From assembly GCF_002934265.1 (NCBI RefSeq), contig NZ_PTIX01000008.1:1-64000 (forward strand): a stretch of 64,000 bases of DNA, given 5' to 3'. Shown piece after piece: positions 43,908-52,645 of this stretch (position 1 is its first letter; the number at the start of each line of letters is the position of its first letter). The notes beneath the pieces were generated by a model, which saw only the letters and a program-made list of their open reading frames with translations, had not been told where the DNA came from and searched no databases. This DNA is from Actinokineospora auranticolor (GTDB lineage: Bacteria > Actinomycetota > Actinomycetes > Mycobacteriales > Pseudonocardiaceae). The translations under genes were made by a program, and so were the position numbers.

Positions 43908-44312
43908 TCAGGCGGCCAGGGCGGCCTCGGCGCGCGCGGTGACCAGGGCCAGCAGCCGACCGGCGGTCTCGCGGTCGGCGGCGGGGAGGTCGCCGTAGAG
44001 GCGCTCGGCGATGCGATCGATGCCACCGCTGATCCGCTGGTGCCGGGCCCGGCCGGTCTCGGTGAGCGAGACGCCCGCGGTGATGAGTTCGGCGCGGGTG
44101 AGGCTGTCGACGACCTCCGCGCCGCGGCCCTCCTTGAACCGGGCGTCGAGCCGGGTGACCAATTCGGACTCGGGGACGTCGGTCTCGGCCAGGTAGAAGA
44201 GGGTCACCCACTCGGGGAACGTGGTGGCGTTCTCGTCGAGCAGGCGGTCGAGCAGGGCGCGGGTGGCCTTGGCGGCGTCGCCGATCGCGAGGCCGTTGAA
44301 CGGGTGGGTCAT
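43908..44312 (-). CDS. MarR-like winged-helix protein
   Basis: 134 aa, helical: FPEWVTLFYLAETDVPESEL, then LVTRLDARFKEGRGAEVVDS, LTRAELITAGVSLTETGRAR. The last block resembles the winged-helix wing of MarR regulators. ATG 44312 overlaps the stop of the MarR gene upstream (44309-44311). A pair of unequal MarR-type proteins from one transcript may act as a heterodimer, but this is inferred. Confidence 0.65.
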   Translation of the reverse strand: MTHPFNGLAIGDAAKATRALLDRLLDENATTFPEWVTLFYLAETDVPESELVTRLDARFKEGRGAEVVDSLTRAELITAGVSLTETGRARHQRISGGIDRIAERLYGDLPAADRETAGRLLALVTARAEAALAA

Positions 44313-44758
44313 GGTTCCTCCGGTGTGTCGAGCAGTGTGCGCAGGGCGCGGACCAGCGCGAGGGTGCGCGGGTCGTCGGTCCCGCCGAGGGGCGCGGTGA
44401 GTTCGCCCTGCAGGCGCAGGACCCGGTCGACCGCCTGTTCGGCGATGTCGCGACCGCGTTCGGTGAGCGACAGGAGCACCGCGCGGGAGTCCCTCGGGTT
44501 GTCGACCCGTTCGACCAGGCCCGCGCGTTCGAGGGCGCGGGCCAGCTTGGAGATGTAGAGGGGCTCCAGGCCGGTGAAGTCGGCCAGCTCGCGCTGGCTG
44601 GGCCGGGTGCCTGACCGCTGCATGGACAGCAGCGGGGCGACGACCGCGTATTGGGCGTGGGTGAGGCCGAGGGGCGTGATGGCCCGGTCGATCCTCGTGC
44701 GCCAACGGGTGGACAGTCGCCAAACCAGGCCTGAGACGGGTGTCCCCGGTGTGCTCAT
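44309..44758 (-). CDS. MarR-family transcriptional regulator
   Basis: 149 aa. Typical MarR dimer fold: helix GLTHAQYAVVAPLLSMQRSG, recognition helix TGLEPLYISKLARALERAGL, wing VDNPRDSRAVLLSLTERGRD. ATG 44758 is preferred, though GTG 44767 is in frame. A perfect palindrome overlaps its -10 box (44772-44790), suggesting autorepression. It leads a two-gene operon. Confidence 0.85.
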   Translation of the reverse strand: MSTPGTPVSGLVWRLSTRWRTRIDRAITPLGLTHAQYAVVAPLLSMQRSGTRPSQRELADFTGLEPLYISKLARALERAGLVERVDNPRDSRAVLLSLTERGRDIAEQAVDRVLRLQGELTAPLGGTDDPRTLALVRALRTLLDTPEEP

Positions 44759-44771
44759 GGTGGACACAGTA

Positions 44772-44790
44772 CATGGCTACTATATCCATG
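44772..44790 (-). promoter_or_regulatory. MarR operator over the -10 box
   Basis: CATGG (44772-44776) and CCATG (44786-44790) form an inverted repeat with 9-bp spacer. On the minus strand the spacer contains TATAGT (44784-44779), a good -10 box for the MarR gene, so a bound repressor would block it. Confidence 0.55.
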
Positions 44791-44934
44791 AATGGTGTTT
44801 GTGAGCTGACGAACTGCACTGGTCTGATCCGTGTCAAGTGTGCTTTATTACGCCTGACGGGTGAAGTCGAAACCTGTCTGTAACACCCGCGGTGGCTGGA
44901 CCGACGGACCGGGCACAGCGCAGGGGAGGCGTCC

Positions 44935-45357
44935 ATGTCGATCGATCCCACGCACCGGCCCATCCTGGGTGACCCCGAGCCCTCCGACCCGCCCGCCGCC
45001 GTCCGCGCGGCGAGCGCCCTGCTGCTGGTCCACGTCGCGGTCACCGGAGCGCACCTGGCCTTCGCGACCGACTACGGGCTGCCGATCGTGCTGTTCCCGA
45101 TGGCGGTGACGACGTGGTTCGCGTTCGGGATACGGGCGGGCCGTGACTGGGCCCGCGCGGGGGCGCTGCTCGTCTCGTGCTTCACGCTGCTGCTGATGCT
45201 GGCGGTCGCGCAGAGCTCGCTGAGCTTCTCGGCGCTGGCGCTGTCGGTGCTGCTGTTGGTGGCGGCCGGGCAGTTGATGTACCGGGAGGACGTGCGGGAG
45301 TACTTCGTGTCCGGTTTGGAGCCCGACACGGACGACGTCCCCACCCGCCGCCGCTGA
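44935..45357 (+). CDS. Small integral membrane protein (140 aa)
   Basis: 140 aa with four hydrophobic segments (about 24-46, 50-66, 75-90, 95-112) and polar, Asp-rich ends. ATG 44935 follows GGGGAGGC. It is divergent from the MarR operon and could be its target. No known family; actinobacterial proteins of this size and topology are common and uncharacterised. Confidence 0.6.
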   Translation: MSIDPTHRPILGDPEPSDPPAAVRAASALLLVHVAVTGAHLAFATDYGLPIVLFPMAVTTWFAFGIRAGRDWARAGALLVSCFTLLLMLAVAQSSLSFSALALSVLLLVAAGQLMYREDVREYFVSGLEPDTDDVPTRRR

Positions 45358-45795
45358 CTCCGGACCTGTCACCCACCCGGCTCCCACCCCTTCTTCGCTG
45401 ATCTCGCCCCTGTCTTGGCTGATTCCTGACGGTTCGTATCCTGATCTAGCTATCGACTATCGAGATAGCGGTTGGGCAGCGGCTGTGCAGATCGAGTGTG
45501 GTCTCGTGCCCATATTAACAATGGTCTAAGTATCGGCTATTCACTATCAAGATAATTGGTGATCGGTGAGGATTGGGGGCGGGTGAAGTTCGGGGGATAG
45601 TCGGTGCGGTAGGAGCTGAGGTACCGGTTCTGCCGAGACGAGGGCTGGTCGAGTGGGAGAGCGCGCGGCCAGACCGAACCTGGACTGGGGTGGACGACGC
45701 GGTGCTGGTCGAGCAAGGAGAGGGTGGAGTTGTCGAAGGGAAGTTCGCCGGGGGCGGGTGGGCCGGGGAGGGCGAGAGGGGCCAAACAGGGCGGG
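45358..45795. other. Intergenic region with two CTATC-N2-GATA palindromes
   Basis: 438 bp without a supported gene; its left half is clearly AT-richer than the surroundings. CTATC-GA-GATAG (45457-45468) is a perfect palindrome apart from the centre, and CTATC-AA-GATAA (45544-45555) is a near copy 87 bp away. An outer pair, GCTATC/GATAGC, brackets the first. These look like operator sites, yet no gene starts nearby: the flanking genes both end here. Confidence 0.5.
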
Positions 45796-46773
45796 TCAGG
45801 GGAGGTGGCGCTCCGGGTAGCCGAGGGCCAGGTCGCTGACGTCGTCGAGGGCGGCGCGGATGGCGGTGGGGAGGGTCAGTTCCTCCGCGGCCAGGGAGCC
45901 GCGCAGCTGGGCCGTGTCGCGGGCGCCGACAATGGGGGCCACGACGCCCGGGCGGTCGCGGACCCACGCCAGGGCGACGGCCAACGGGGACGTGCCCAGG
46001 CCGTCCGCCGCGGTGACCACCGCCTGGACGATGCGGGCCGCGCGGTCCGTGCGGTGCCGCTCCACGTACGGCGCGTAGACGGCCGAGGCGCCGCGGGAGT
46101 CGGCTGGGGTGTTGGTGCGGTACTTGCCGGTCAGCACGCCTCTGCCGAGCGGGGCCCAGGGGAGCAGGCCGATCCCGTGGTGGGCGCAGGCGGGCACGAC
46201 CTCACGCTCGATGCCGCGTTCCAGGAGGGAGTACTCGACCTGGGTGCTGACCAGTTGGGCGGCCCCGGCGACGTGGGCTTGGCGGGTCGCGGCGGTGGCG
46301 GTCTGCCAGCCGGAGTAGTTGGAGATGCCCGCGTAGCGGGCTTTGCCGCTGCGGACGGCCGCGTCGACGGCGGCCAGGGTCTCGTCGAGCGGCACCGTGT
46401 CGTCCCAGGCGTGCAGTTGCCAGAGGTCGATGTGGTCGGTGTCGAGTCGGCGGAGCGAGCCTTCCAGCGCGGTGAGCAGGGCGCCGCGGGAGGCGCCGCC
46501 GCCGAAGGGGCCGTCGTGGCGCCGGGCGACGGCCTTGGTGGCCAGGACGACGTGGTCGCGGGGCACGATGTCGTCGAGCAACGAGCCGAGCAGGGTTTCC
46601 GCCTCGCCGTCGGCGTAGATGTCGGCGGTGTCGACCAACGTGCCGCCCGCCTCGGTGAACGCCGTGAGCAAGCTCGCCGCGGTGTCCGCGTCGGTGGTGT
46701 CCCCCCAGGTCAGGGTGCCGAGGCCGGTTCGGGAAACCCGCAGCCCGCTGCGCCCGAGGTGTCGTTGCTCCAC
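45796..46773 (-). CDS. Aldo/keto reductase
   Basis: 325 aa AKR barrel. Start GTG 46773 gives MEQRHLGRSGLRV, the usual start of this subfamily; TAGGGT a few bases upstream suggests a leaderless transcript. Catalytic tetrad visible: D and Y in VDTADIYADG, K in VLATKAVA, H in WQLHAWD. NADPH site residues near GARDTAQLRG at the C-terminus. It probably reduces an aldehyde or ketone of unknown identity; it is related to the perakine reductase/YhdN-like group. Confidence 0.88.
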   Translation of the reverse strand: MEQRHLGRSGLRVSRTGLGTLTWGDTTDADTAASLLTAFTEAGGTLVDTADIYADGEAETLLGSLLDDIVPRDHVVLATKAVARRHDGPFGGGASRGALLTALEGSLRRLDTDHIDLWQLHAWDDTVPLDETLAAVDAAVRSGKARYAGISNYSGWQTATAATRQAHVAGAAQLVSTQVEYSLLERGIEREVVPACAHHGIGLLPWAPLGRGVLTGKYRTNTPADSRGASAVYAPYVERHRTDRAARIVQAVVTAADGLGTSPLAVALAWVRDRPGVVAPIVGARDTAQLRGSLAAEELTLPTAIRAALDDVSDLALGYPERHLP

Positions 46774-46857
46774 GATCACAGACCCTATGCGCCCGGTGGC
46801 CGCGCGCCACTCGCGGCCCACTGGTGGACCGGTCCTACTCGCGGGTAACCTCAGGCC

Positions 46858-47907
46858 ATGCGACTCGGACTGAACATGGGCTACTGGGGTGCGGGCAACG
46901 ACGCGGCGAACCTCGAACTGGCCAAGGAGGCCGATCGGCTGGGCTACTCGGTGGCGTGGGTGGCCGAGGCGTACGGGTCGGACGGTCCGACGATCCTGTC
47001 CTGGGTGGCCGCGCAGACCGAGCGCATCGACGTGGGCAGCGCGATCATGCAGATCCCGGCCCGCACGCCGACCGTGACGGCGATGACCGCGGCGACGCTG
47101 GACTCGCTCTCCGGCGGCCGGTTCCGGCTCGGGCTCGGGGTGTCGGGGCCGCAGGTGTCCGAGGGCTGGTACGGGGTCAAGTTCGACAAGCCGCTGGGGC
47201 GCACGCGCGAGTACGTGGAGATCGTGCGATCGGCGCTGCGCCGGGAGCGGGTCAGCCACCAGGGCAAGCACTTCGTCCTGCCGCTGCCCGACGGCCCGGG
47301 CAAGCCGCTGAAGCTGACCGTCCACCCGGTGCGGGAGGAGATCCCGGTCTACCTGGCGTCGATCGGCCCGAAGAACCTGGAGCTGACCGGCGAGATCGCG
47401 GACGGCTGGCTCGCGATCTTCTACTCGCCGGAGCACGGTCGCGAGTCGCTGGAGCTGATCGCCAAGGGCCGGTCGAAGGCGGGCAAGACCCTCGACGGGT
47501 TCGACGTCGTGCCGACGGTGTCGCTGGTGGTGGACGACGACTGGCGCGCGGCGGCGGACCTGGTGCGGCCGTACGCGGCGCTGTACGTCGGCGGGATGGG
47601 CAGCCGGGAGCAGAACTTCTACAACAACCTCGCTTGCCGGATGGGTTACGAGGCGGAGGCCGCCGAGTGCCAGGACCTCTACCTGGCGCGGGACTACGCG
47701 GGCGCCGCCGCGAAGGTCCCTTTGGGATTCCTTGACTCGACGTCGTTGCTCGGCCCGAAGGCGCGGATCGCGGAGAAGATGCAGGCCCTGGCGGAATCGG
47801 GGGTCACCACACTGACCGTTTCGCCGATCCTGCAAGATCTGGAGCGCAGCAAGGCGGCCCTGCGGGTCGCCGCGGACGCACTGGATCTCGCGGGAGTCGG
47901 TAGTTGA
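46858..47907 (+). CDS. LLM-class F420-dependent oxidoreductase
   Basis: 349 aa, luciferase-like TIM barrel. N-terminus [13 protein letters not shown], then [40 protein letters not shown], and [20 protein letters not shown] are typical of the mycobacterial F420-dependent group. ATG 46858 is 6 nt after TAACCT, so the transcript is probably leaderless. Its stop overlaps the TTG start of uppP (TTGA). Substrate unknown. Confidence 0.88.
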   Translation: MRLGLNMGYWGAGNDAANLELAKEADRLGYSVAWVAEAYGSDGPTILSWVAAQTERIDVGSAIMQIPARTPTVTAMTAATLDSLSGGRFRLGLGVSGPQVSEGWYGVKFDKPLGRTREYVEIVRSALRRERVSHQGKHFVLPLPDGPGKPLKLTVHPVREEIPVYLASIGPKNLELTGEIADGWLAIFYSPEHGRESLELIAKGRSKAGKTLDGFDVVPTVSLVVDDDWRAAADLVRPYAALYVGGMGSREQNFYNNLACRMGYEAEAAECQDLYLARDYAGAAAKVPLGFLDSTSLLGPKARIAEKMQALAESGVTTLTVSPILQDLERSKAALRVAADALDLAGVGS

Positions 47908-48731
47908 CCTGGTTTCAAGCAATCGTCCTCGGCATCGTCCAAGGACTGACCGAGTTCCTGCCGATCTCGTCATCGGCGCACATCCGGATCGTGTCGGAGC
48001 TGTGGTTCGGCGGTGACGCGGGCGCGTCGTTCACCGCCGTGATCCAGCTCGGCACCGAGACCGCGGTGATCATCTACTTCGCCAAGGACATCGGCAGGCT
48101 GTTGAAGGCCTGGTTCGTCGGCCTGTTCCGGGCGTCGGCGCGGTCGGACCCGAACTACCGGCTGGCCTGGTACGTGATCATCGGCTCGGCGCCGATCGCG
48201 GTGCTCGGCTACGTGTTCAAGGACGCGATCCGCTCGGGCCTGCGGAACCTGTGGATCACCGCGATCGTGCTGATGGTGTTCGCCGTGGTCCTCGCCGTGG
48301 CCGACGAGCTCGGCAAGCAGGCGCGGGACTCGCTGACGATGAAGGACAGCGTGTTCATGGGTCTGGCGCAGGCGATGGCGCTGGTGCCCGGGGTGTCGCG
48401 GTCCGGCGGGACGCTGACGGCCGGGTTGTTCCTCGGCCTGAACCGGGAGGCGGCGACCCGGTACTCGTTCCTGCTCGCGATCCCGGCGGTGTTCGGCGCG
48501 GGCCTGTTCAGCATCCCGGACGTGCTGGACCGCAGCGGGCCGGGGCCGCAGGCGGACGTGGCGCAGACGATCGTCGCGACGGCGGTGTCGTTCGCGGTCG
48601 GGTACGCGTGCGTGGCGTGGCTGCTGCGGTACGTGTCCAAGCACAACTTCATGCTGTTCGTCTGGTACCGGATCGTGCTGGGCGCGGTGCTGTGCGGGCT
48701 GCTGGCGACCGGGGTCGTGTCGCCGACGTGA
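47904..48731 (+). CDS. uppP: Undecaprenyl-diphosphatase
   Basis: 275 aa, polytopic. Both active-site blocks are present: [12 protein letters not shown] (residues 15-26, E17) and PGVSRSGGT near residue 165. It dephosphorylates undecaprenyl diphosphate so that the lipid carrier of peptidoglycan precursors can be reused; overproduction gives bacitracin resistance. The TTG start at 47904 overlaps the stop of the LLM gene (TTGA), giving coupling. In actinobacteria uppP is often next to the histidine phosphatase found downstream here. Confidence 0.93.
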   Translation: MTWFQAIVLGIVQGLTEFLPISSSAHIRIVSELWFGGDAGASFTAVIQLGTETAVIIYFAKDIGRLLKAWFVGLFRASARSDPNYRLAWYVIIGSAPIAVLGYVFKDAIRSGLRNLWITAIVLMVFAVVLAVADELGKQARDSLTMKDSVFMGLAQAMALVPGVSRSGGTLTAGLFLGLNREAATRYSFLLAIPAVFGAGLFSIPDVLDRSGPGPQADVAQTIVATAVSFAVGYACVAWLLRYVSKHNFMLFVWYRIVLGAVLCGLLATGVVSPT

Positions 48732-48783
48732 TCGTCCCCCCGCCTGACCGGTGGGGGAGCGCCTCCGCTTAGGCTGTTCGGCC

Positions 48784-49485
48784 GTGGCCACCGTCGTCCT
48801 CCTCCGCCATGCCCGATCCACCGCGAACGGCTCCGGCGTGCTCGCCGGCCGCAGCGAAGGCGTCCGCCTCGACCCGTCCGGGGAGAAGCAGGCCGCCGCG
48901 CTGGTCGACCGGTTGGCGGGTGTGACCCTGCACGGGTTGGTGCGGTCCCCGTTGTTGCGTTGCGCGCAGACCCTGGCGCCGCTGTCGTCGGCGCGGGGGC
49001 TGGAACCCGTCGTCGAGGACGCGTTGGCCGAGGTCGACTACGGGGCGTGGACCGGCAAGGAGATCAAGGAGCTGGTCGAGGAGCCGCTGTGGAAGGTGGT
49101 GCAGCAGCACCCTTCGGCGGCGGTGTTCCCGGGCGGTGAGGGGTTGGCCGAGGTGCAGGCGCGCGCGGTCCGCGCGGTGCGGGAGCACGACGCGCGGATC
49201 ACGGCCGAGCACGGTGAGCGGGCGGTGTGGTTGCTGTGCAGCCACGGTGACGTGATCAAGTCGGTGCTGTCGGACGCGTTGGGGCAGCACCTGGACACCT
49301 TCCAGCGGATCGTGGTGGACCCGGCGTCGGTGAGCGTCGTGCGGTACACGCCGACCCGGCCGTTCGTGCTGCGGATGAACGACTCGGGGTCGGAGTTCGC
49401 GGGGATCGTGCCGCCGGAGCCGAAGCCGGATGAGGATCCGGCGAAGGCCGGGGACGCCACGGTGGGCGGTTCGACCGGGCGTTGA
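48784..49485 (+). CDS. Histidine phosphatase, MSMEG_4193 type
   Basis: 233 aa, phosphoglycerate-mutase-like superfamily. Catalytic motif LLRHARSTAN (RHG variant RHA) at the N-terminus, second His in LLCSHGDVIK. Leaderless start: GTG 48784 lies 8 nt after TAGGCT. The subfamily is conserved next to uppP and LLM oxidoreductase genes in actinobacteria; its phosphorylated substrate is not known to me. Confidence 0.85.
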   Translation: MATVVLLRHARSTANGSGVLAGRSEGVRLDPSGEKQAAALVDRLAGVTLHGLVRSPLLRCAQTLAPLSSARGLEPVVEDALAEVDYGAWTGKEIKELVEEPLWKVVQQHPSAAVFPGGEGLAEVQARAVRAVREHDARITAEHGERAVWLLCSHGDVIKSVLSDALGQHLDTFQRIVVDPASVSVVRYTPTRPFVLRMNDSGSEFAGIVPPEPKPDEDPAKAGDATVGGSTGR

Positions 49486-49514
49486 GCTTGGATCGCCGAG
49501 ACTGTTGGAGCTAT

Positions 49515-49534
49515 CCAAGCTTCTGTTAGCTTGG
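49515..49534. promoter_or_regulatory. Operator upstream of epimerase gene
   Basis: CCAAGCT (49515-49521) and AGCTTGG (49528-49534) are perfect inverted repeats with a 6-bp spacer that holds part of a TAGCTT -10 box (49527-49532), 7 nt before ATG 49539. The MarR gene downstream (50400) is a likely ligand, which would make the epimerase its target. Confidence 0.55.
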
Positions 49535-49538
49535 GTGC

Positions 49539-50381
49539 ATGACCGTTCTTGTCACCGGTGCGACCGGTCGGGTGGGTAGTCGGTTCGTTCCCCGTCTCGT
49601 GGGGTGGGGGCTTCGGGTACGGGTTCTCGTGCGCGACGCGGCTCGGGTCCGGGGTCTGGTCGACCTGGGTACCGAGGTGGTCGAGGGCGACATCACCGAC
49701 GCCGGTGCCCGGGTGCGGGCCGTCGAGGGCGTCGAAGCCGTGGTGAACGTGGCGGCGGCGTTCCGCGGTGTGTCCGACGAGCACGCCGTCGACGTCAACC
49801 GGCACGCGGCGGTCGGGCTCGCGGAGGCGGCGTTGGACGCCGGGGTGCGGCGGTTCGTGCACACGAGCACCGGGTTGGTGTACCCGGGCGGCCTGGGGCG
49901 GCCCGCCGCGGAGACCGATGAGCCTGCCTCGGGCGGCACGCACGTCTACCCGGTGAGCAAGGCCGCCGCGGACCGCGCGTTGGTGGAGCTGCACCGGACG
50001 CGGGGGCTGCCGCTGCGGATCGCGCGGCTGGCGTTCGTGTACGGCGAAGGGGACCCGCACCTGGCGGAGTCGCACCGGTTCATCGCGGACTGGTCGTCGG
50101 CCAAGCGGCTGCACATGGTGCACCACGCCGACGTCGGCCAGGCGCTGCTGCGGATGGCGACCGCCGACGGGTTGGACGGCGCGGTGGTGAACGTCGCCGA
50201 CGACGCGCCCACCACGGCGTGGGAGTTGGCGCGGCTGACCGGTCGGTCGGCGCCGGTGCGGAACGAGCCCGTGGCCGACGCGTGGGAGAGCGTCCTCGAC
50301 ACGACCAGGTTCCGCACCGTTCTCGGCCTGCGACCGCTGTTCCCGACCGTCCACACCGCCGTCGACGCGGGCGCGCTGTGA
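49539..50381 (+). CDS. NAD-dependent epimerase/dehydratase (extended SDR)
   Basis: 280 aa. Rossmann motif TGATGRVG at residues 6-13, then VHTSTGLVYPGG and Y-x3-K in VYPVSKAA. Transcript probably leaderless (TAGCTT then ATG after 6 nt). A palindrome covers the promoter. Followed 18 nt later by a MarR gene. Substrate unknown; could be a sugar nucleotide or another ketone. Confidence 0.85.
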   Translation: MTVLVTGATGRVGSRFVPRLVGWGLRVRVLVRDAARVRGLVDLGTEVVEGDITDAGARVRAVEGVEAVVNVAAAFRGVSDEHAVDVNRHAAVGLAEAALDAGVRRFVHTSTGLVYPGGLGRPAAETDEPASGGTHVYPVSKAAADRALVELHRTRGLPLRIARLAFVYGEGDPHLAESHRFIADWSSAKRLHMVHHADVGQALLRMATADGLDGAVVNVADDAPTTAWELARLTGRSAPVRNEPVADAWESVLDTTRFRTVLGLRPLFPTVHTAVDAGAL

Positions 50382-50399
50382 CGCTCTAGGCTGGAGCGC

Positions 50400-50822
50400 A
50401 TGCGGGCGCCCGACTCCAGTCGACTCAGTGCGGAGATCTGGCGGGTGCTCTACGACTTCGTGCTGGTCCAGCACGAGCGGCACCTGGCGGCGGCGGCCGA
50501 GGCCGGGGTCAGCCCGGGGGACCTGAAGACCCTGGTGCGCCTGGTCCCGGGTGAGCCCCAGCCGATGCGCGCGCTGGCCGACCAGCTGCACTGCGACGCG
50601 TCGACGGTGACCTGGATCGTGGACCGGCTGGAGAAGCGGGGGCTGGTGGAGCGGCGGCCGGTGCCGACCGACCGGCGGGTGAAGGCCGTGGTGCTGAGCG
50701 AGGCGGGGGAGCGGGTGCGCACGGAGCTGCTGACCCGGATCAACCAGCCGCCCGCGGCGTTGGCGGCGCTGTCGGAGCGGGACCTGGTGGCGCTGCGCGA
50801 GGTGGCCTGGAAGCTGCGGTGA
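50400..50822 (+). CDS. MarR-family transcriptional regulator
   Basis: 140 aa. Recognition helix region LADQLHCDASTVTWIVDRLE, wing RRPVPTDRRVKAVVLSEAGE. ATG 50400 lies 7 nt after TAGGCT (50387-50392), so it also has its own leaderless promoter. It probably controls the epimerase gene just upstream through the CCAAGCT/AGCTTGG repeat. Confidence 0.85.
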   Translation: MRAPDSSRLSAEIWRVLYDFVLVQHERHLAAAAEAGVSPGDLKTLVRLVPGEPQPMRALADQLHCDASTVTWIVDRLEKRGLVERRPVPTDRRVKAVVLSEAGERVRTELLTRINQPPAALAALSERDLVALREVAWKLR

Positions 50823-50861
50823 CCGGGTCGCGGCGGTCCTGGACCGCCGTGACCCGCGGGT

Positions 50862-51242
50862 TCAGGCCTTGTCGGGAATCACGCCGCCGGTCTGCGCGGA
50901 GGCGACGCAGCGGTTGGGGAACTCGCCCCGGTAGTCGATGAACGTGTCCTCCCACGGTCCCCGGATCGTGACGGAGACGGGGTTGATGTCCATGGTGCAG
51001 ACGATGTCGGACGGGGCGATCGCGCTGATGTCGCCGTCCGCGTCGGCCAGGGCCTGGCAGGCGGCTTTCGGGTCGGGGTGGGTGCTGCCGTCGGTCGGGT
51101 CGCAGTTGAGCTTGACCTCGCTGAGGCCGGAGGCGCCCCGGATGCCGATGGACAGCTGGGCGACCTCGGGACCCGCCACCGCCGGCACGACCCCGGCGGC
51201 GAGAAAACCGAGCGCGGCCACACCGGCCAGGACTGTACGCAT
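50862..51242 (-). CDS. Subtilisin inhibitor-like protein (SSI family)
   Basis: 126 aa. Signal peptide about 1-23 (LAGVAALGFLAAGVVPAVAG), then the SSI fold: VKLNCDPTDGSTHPDPKAAC and CTMDINPVSVTI, ending GEFPNRC. Four Cys are placed as in Streptomyces SSI (two disulphides). The reactive site lies in CTMD, with Met as P1 as in classical SSI, but Asp at P1' is unusual. It is secreted to inhibit subtilisin-type proteases. ATG 51242 follows AGAGGAG. Confidence 0.9.
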   Translation of the reverse strand: MRTVLAGVAALGFLAAGVVPAVAGPEVAQLSIGIRGASGLSEVKLNCDPTDGSTHPDPKAACQALADADGDISAIAPSDIVCTMDINPVSVTIRGPWEDTFIDYRGEFPNRCVASAQTGGVIPDKA

Positions 51243-51467
51243 GTCGGACCACTCCTCTGGTCTGTTCGGGTTACCCCGCTGGCCTACCCGACCCTTCCGG
51301 CCCCACGCCCACTTGGCGACCAAGTGCACCCATCCGGGTGGGTCTTCCCCTGGTGATGTGGGATGCGCTGACGTCGTGCGGACAATGCGAAACCGCCCCC
51401 GACAAGGCAATGGGGACGGCTAGGGTCCGGCCGTCGTTCGGGGATAGCAGGGAGAGCACTTGCTCAA

Positions 51468-51988
51468 GTGTTGTCGGCGTTATTCGCCGCGGGCTTGACG
51501 CTGGCCGGTTGTAGTACCGCGATTTCGGGGACGCCGGTCGCTGTGCGTGGCGGTACGAGCGGTGCCGCCGATCCAGTAGGAGGAAATCCTGATGACTACA
51601 GGCGCACGCCGATCGACGCCCCATTCCCGGCGGCGGGCGAGTTCTTTACAACGAGGATAAGGACAAGGACAAGGTCGAGCGCGTGGACGACTCCACCTGC
51701 GGGCTGACGAAGGGCAATTACGCAGTGCGGGTGATGCTCAGTTCCGGTCCGGGTGCGGGGCTCGGCGAGGTCCCTCCGCTGAAGGGAGCCCGTGTCTCCG
51801 ACCTGAGGATCGGAGTCTTCCCGGCCCGGAAGGAGGTGCTGGGTTCCAGTTGCGCCATTGCCGTGGAACTCGTTCCAGGGCGTGTCTTGCGTGTGCAGTA
51901 CTGGCGTAAGGACTTTGTCGTCGGGAGCGAGTGCATGTGGGCTCGGGACACCGTCAAGGAGGCGTTGACGAGGTTGATCTACCCGTAG
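51468..51988 (+). pseudogene. Small lipoprotein gene with one frameshift
   Basis: GTG 51468 opens LSALFAAGLTLAGCSTAISG, a lipoprotein signal with lipobox LAGC. The frame reads PIDAPFPAAGEFF and then stops at 51707. The +1 frame from about 51643 continues sensibly: YNEDKDKDKVERVDD, then STCGLTKGNYAVRVML, to a stop at 51988. Two Cys remain in the second part, as in DUF3558-like lipoproteins, though I cannot confirm that family. One base too many near GTTCTTTAC would explain the break; a sequencing error is possible. Confidence 0.65.
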
Positions 51989-52645
51989 TCAGTCCTTGCG
52001 GGTGGAGATGACGTGGGTGGCGACCGCGGCGGCGGCGAGGAGGGCGGGGCCGGTGGTGGCCAGTGCGGTGGTCGAGCCGAGGACGGTGTCGCCGTGGCCG
52101 GTGTTGGCGAGGTGTTTGAACAGGGTGTTCGGCGGCATCCCCGACACCAGCAGCGCGGCGGCCACGCAGGCCGACGCGGTGAGGAAGGCGTAGCCCTGGC
52201 GCCGGAACACCAGCCTTGAGCACAGCAGGCCGATGGCAAGGCCGGTCGTGCCGCACATCAGGTGGGCGAGGGCGCCGACGAGGACGTCCGCGCCGGTGAT
52301 GGAGTGGGGTGCCATCAGCAGGGGGAGCGCGAGGCCGCCGAGCGCCATGGCGGCGAGGACCAGGCAGTCGGTGACCAAGGTCGCGATGAGGACTCGTACG
52401 GCGCTCCCGGCCGTGACGATCGCGATGGCGCGGTGCGCGGGTTCCTCGACGCTGATCACCGCGATGCTCAGCCACGCCGCGCAGGCGAGGAGGGCTCCGG
52501 AGTTGACGGCGTAGACCCCGGGGAGCGGGCCCTGGTTGCTGCCGGACGCCGTGGCCACGCACACAACGAACACCATGACCGGGGCCAGGTACCGCTGCGA
52601 GTGGATCACGGTGGCCAGGGTGTAGCGGATCAGCGCGGTCATCAT
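51989..52645 (-). CDS. ABC-2-like membrane permease
   Basis: 218 aa with six hydrophobic segments (for example LAPVMVFVVCVATASG, LLACAAWLSIAVISVEEP, CLVLAAMALGGLALPLLM, LTASACVAAALLVSG). The start ATG 52645 overlaps the ATPase stop (ATGA). It forms a two-gene transporter with the ATPase at 52642-53460. Substrate unknown; such compact pairs often export peptides or antibiotics. Confidence 0.75.
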   Translation of the reverse strand: MMTALIRYTLATVIHSQRYLAPVMVFVVCVATASGSNQGPLPGVYAVNSGALLACAAWLSIAVISVEEPAHRAIAIVTAGSAVRVLIATLVTDCLVLAAMALGGLALPLLMAPHSITGADVLVGALAHLMCGTTGLAIGLLCSRLVFRRQGYAFLTASACVAAALLVSGMPPNTLFKHLANTGHGDTVLGSTTALATTGPALLAAAAVATHVISTRKD

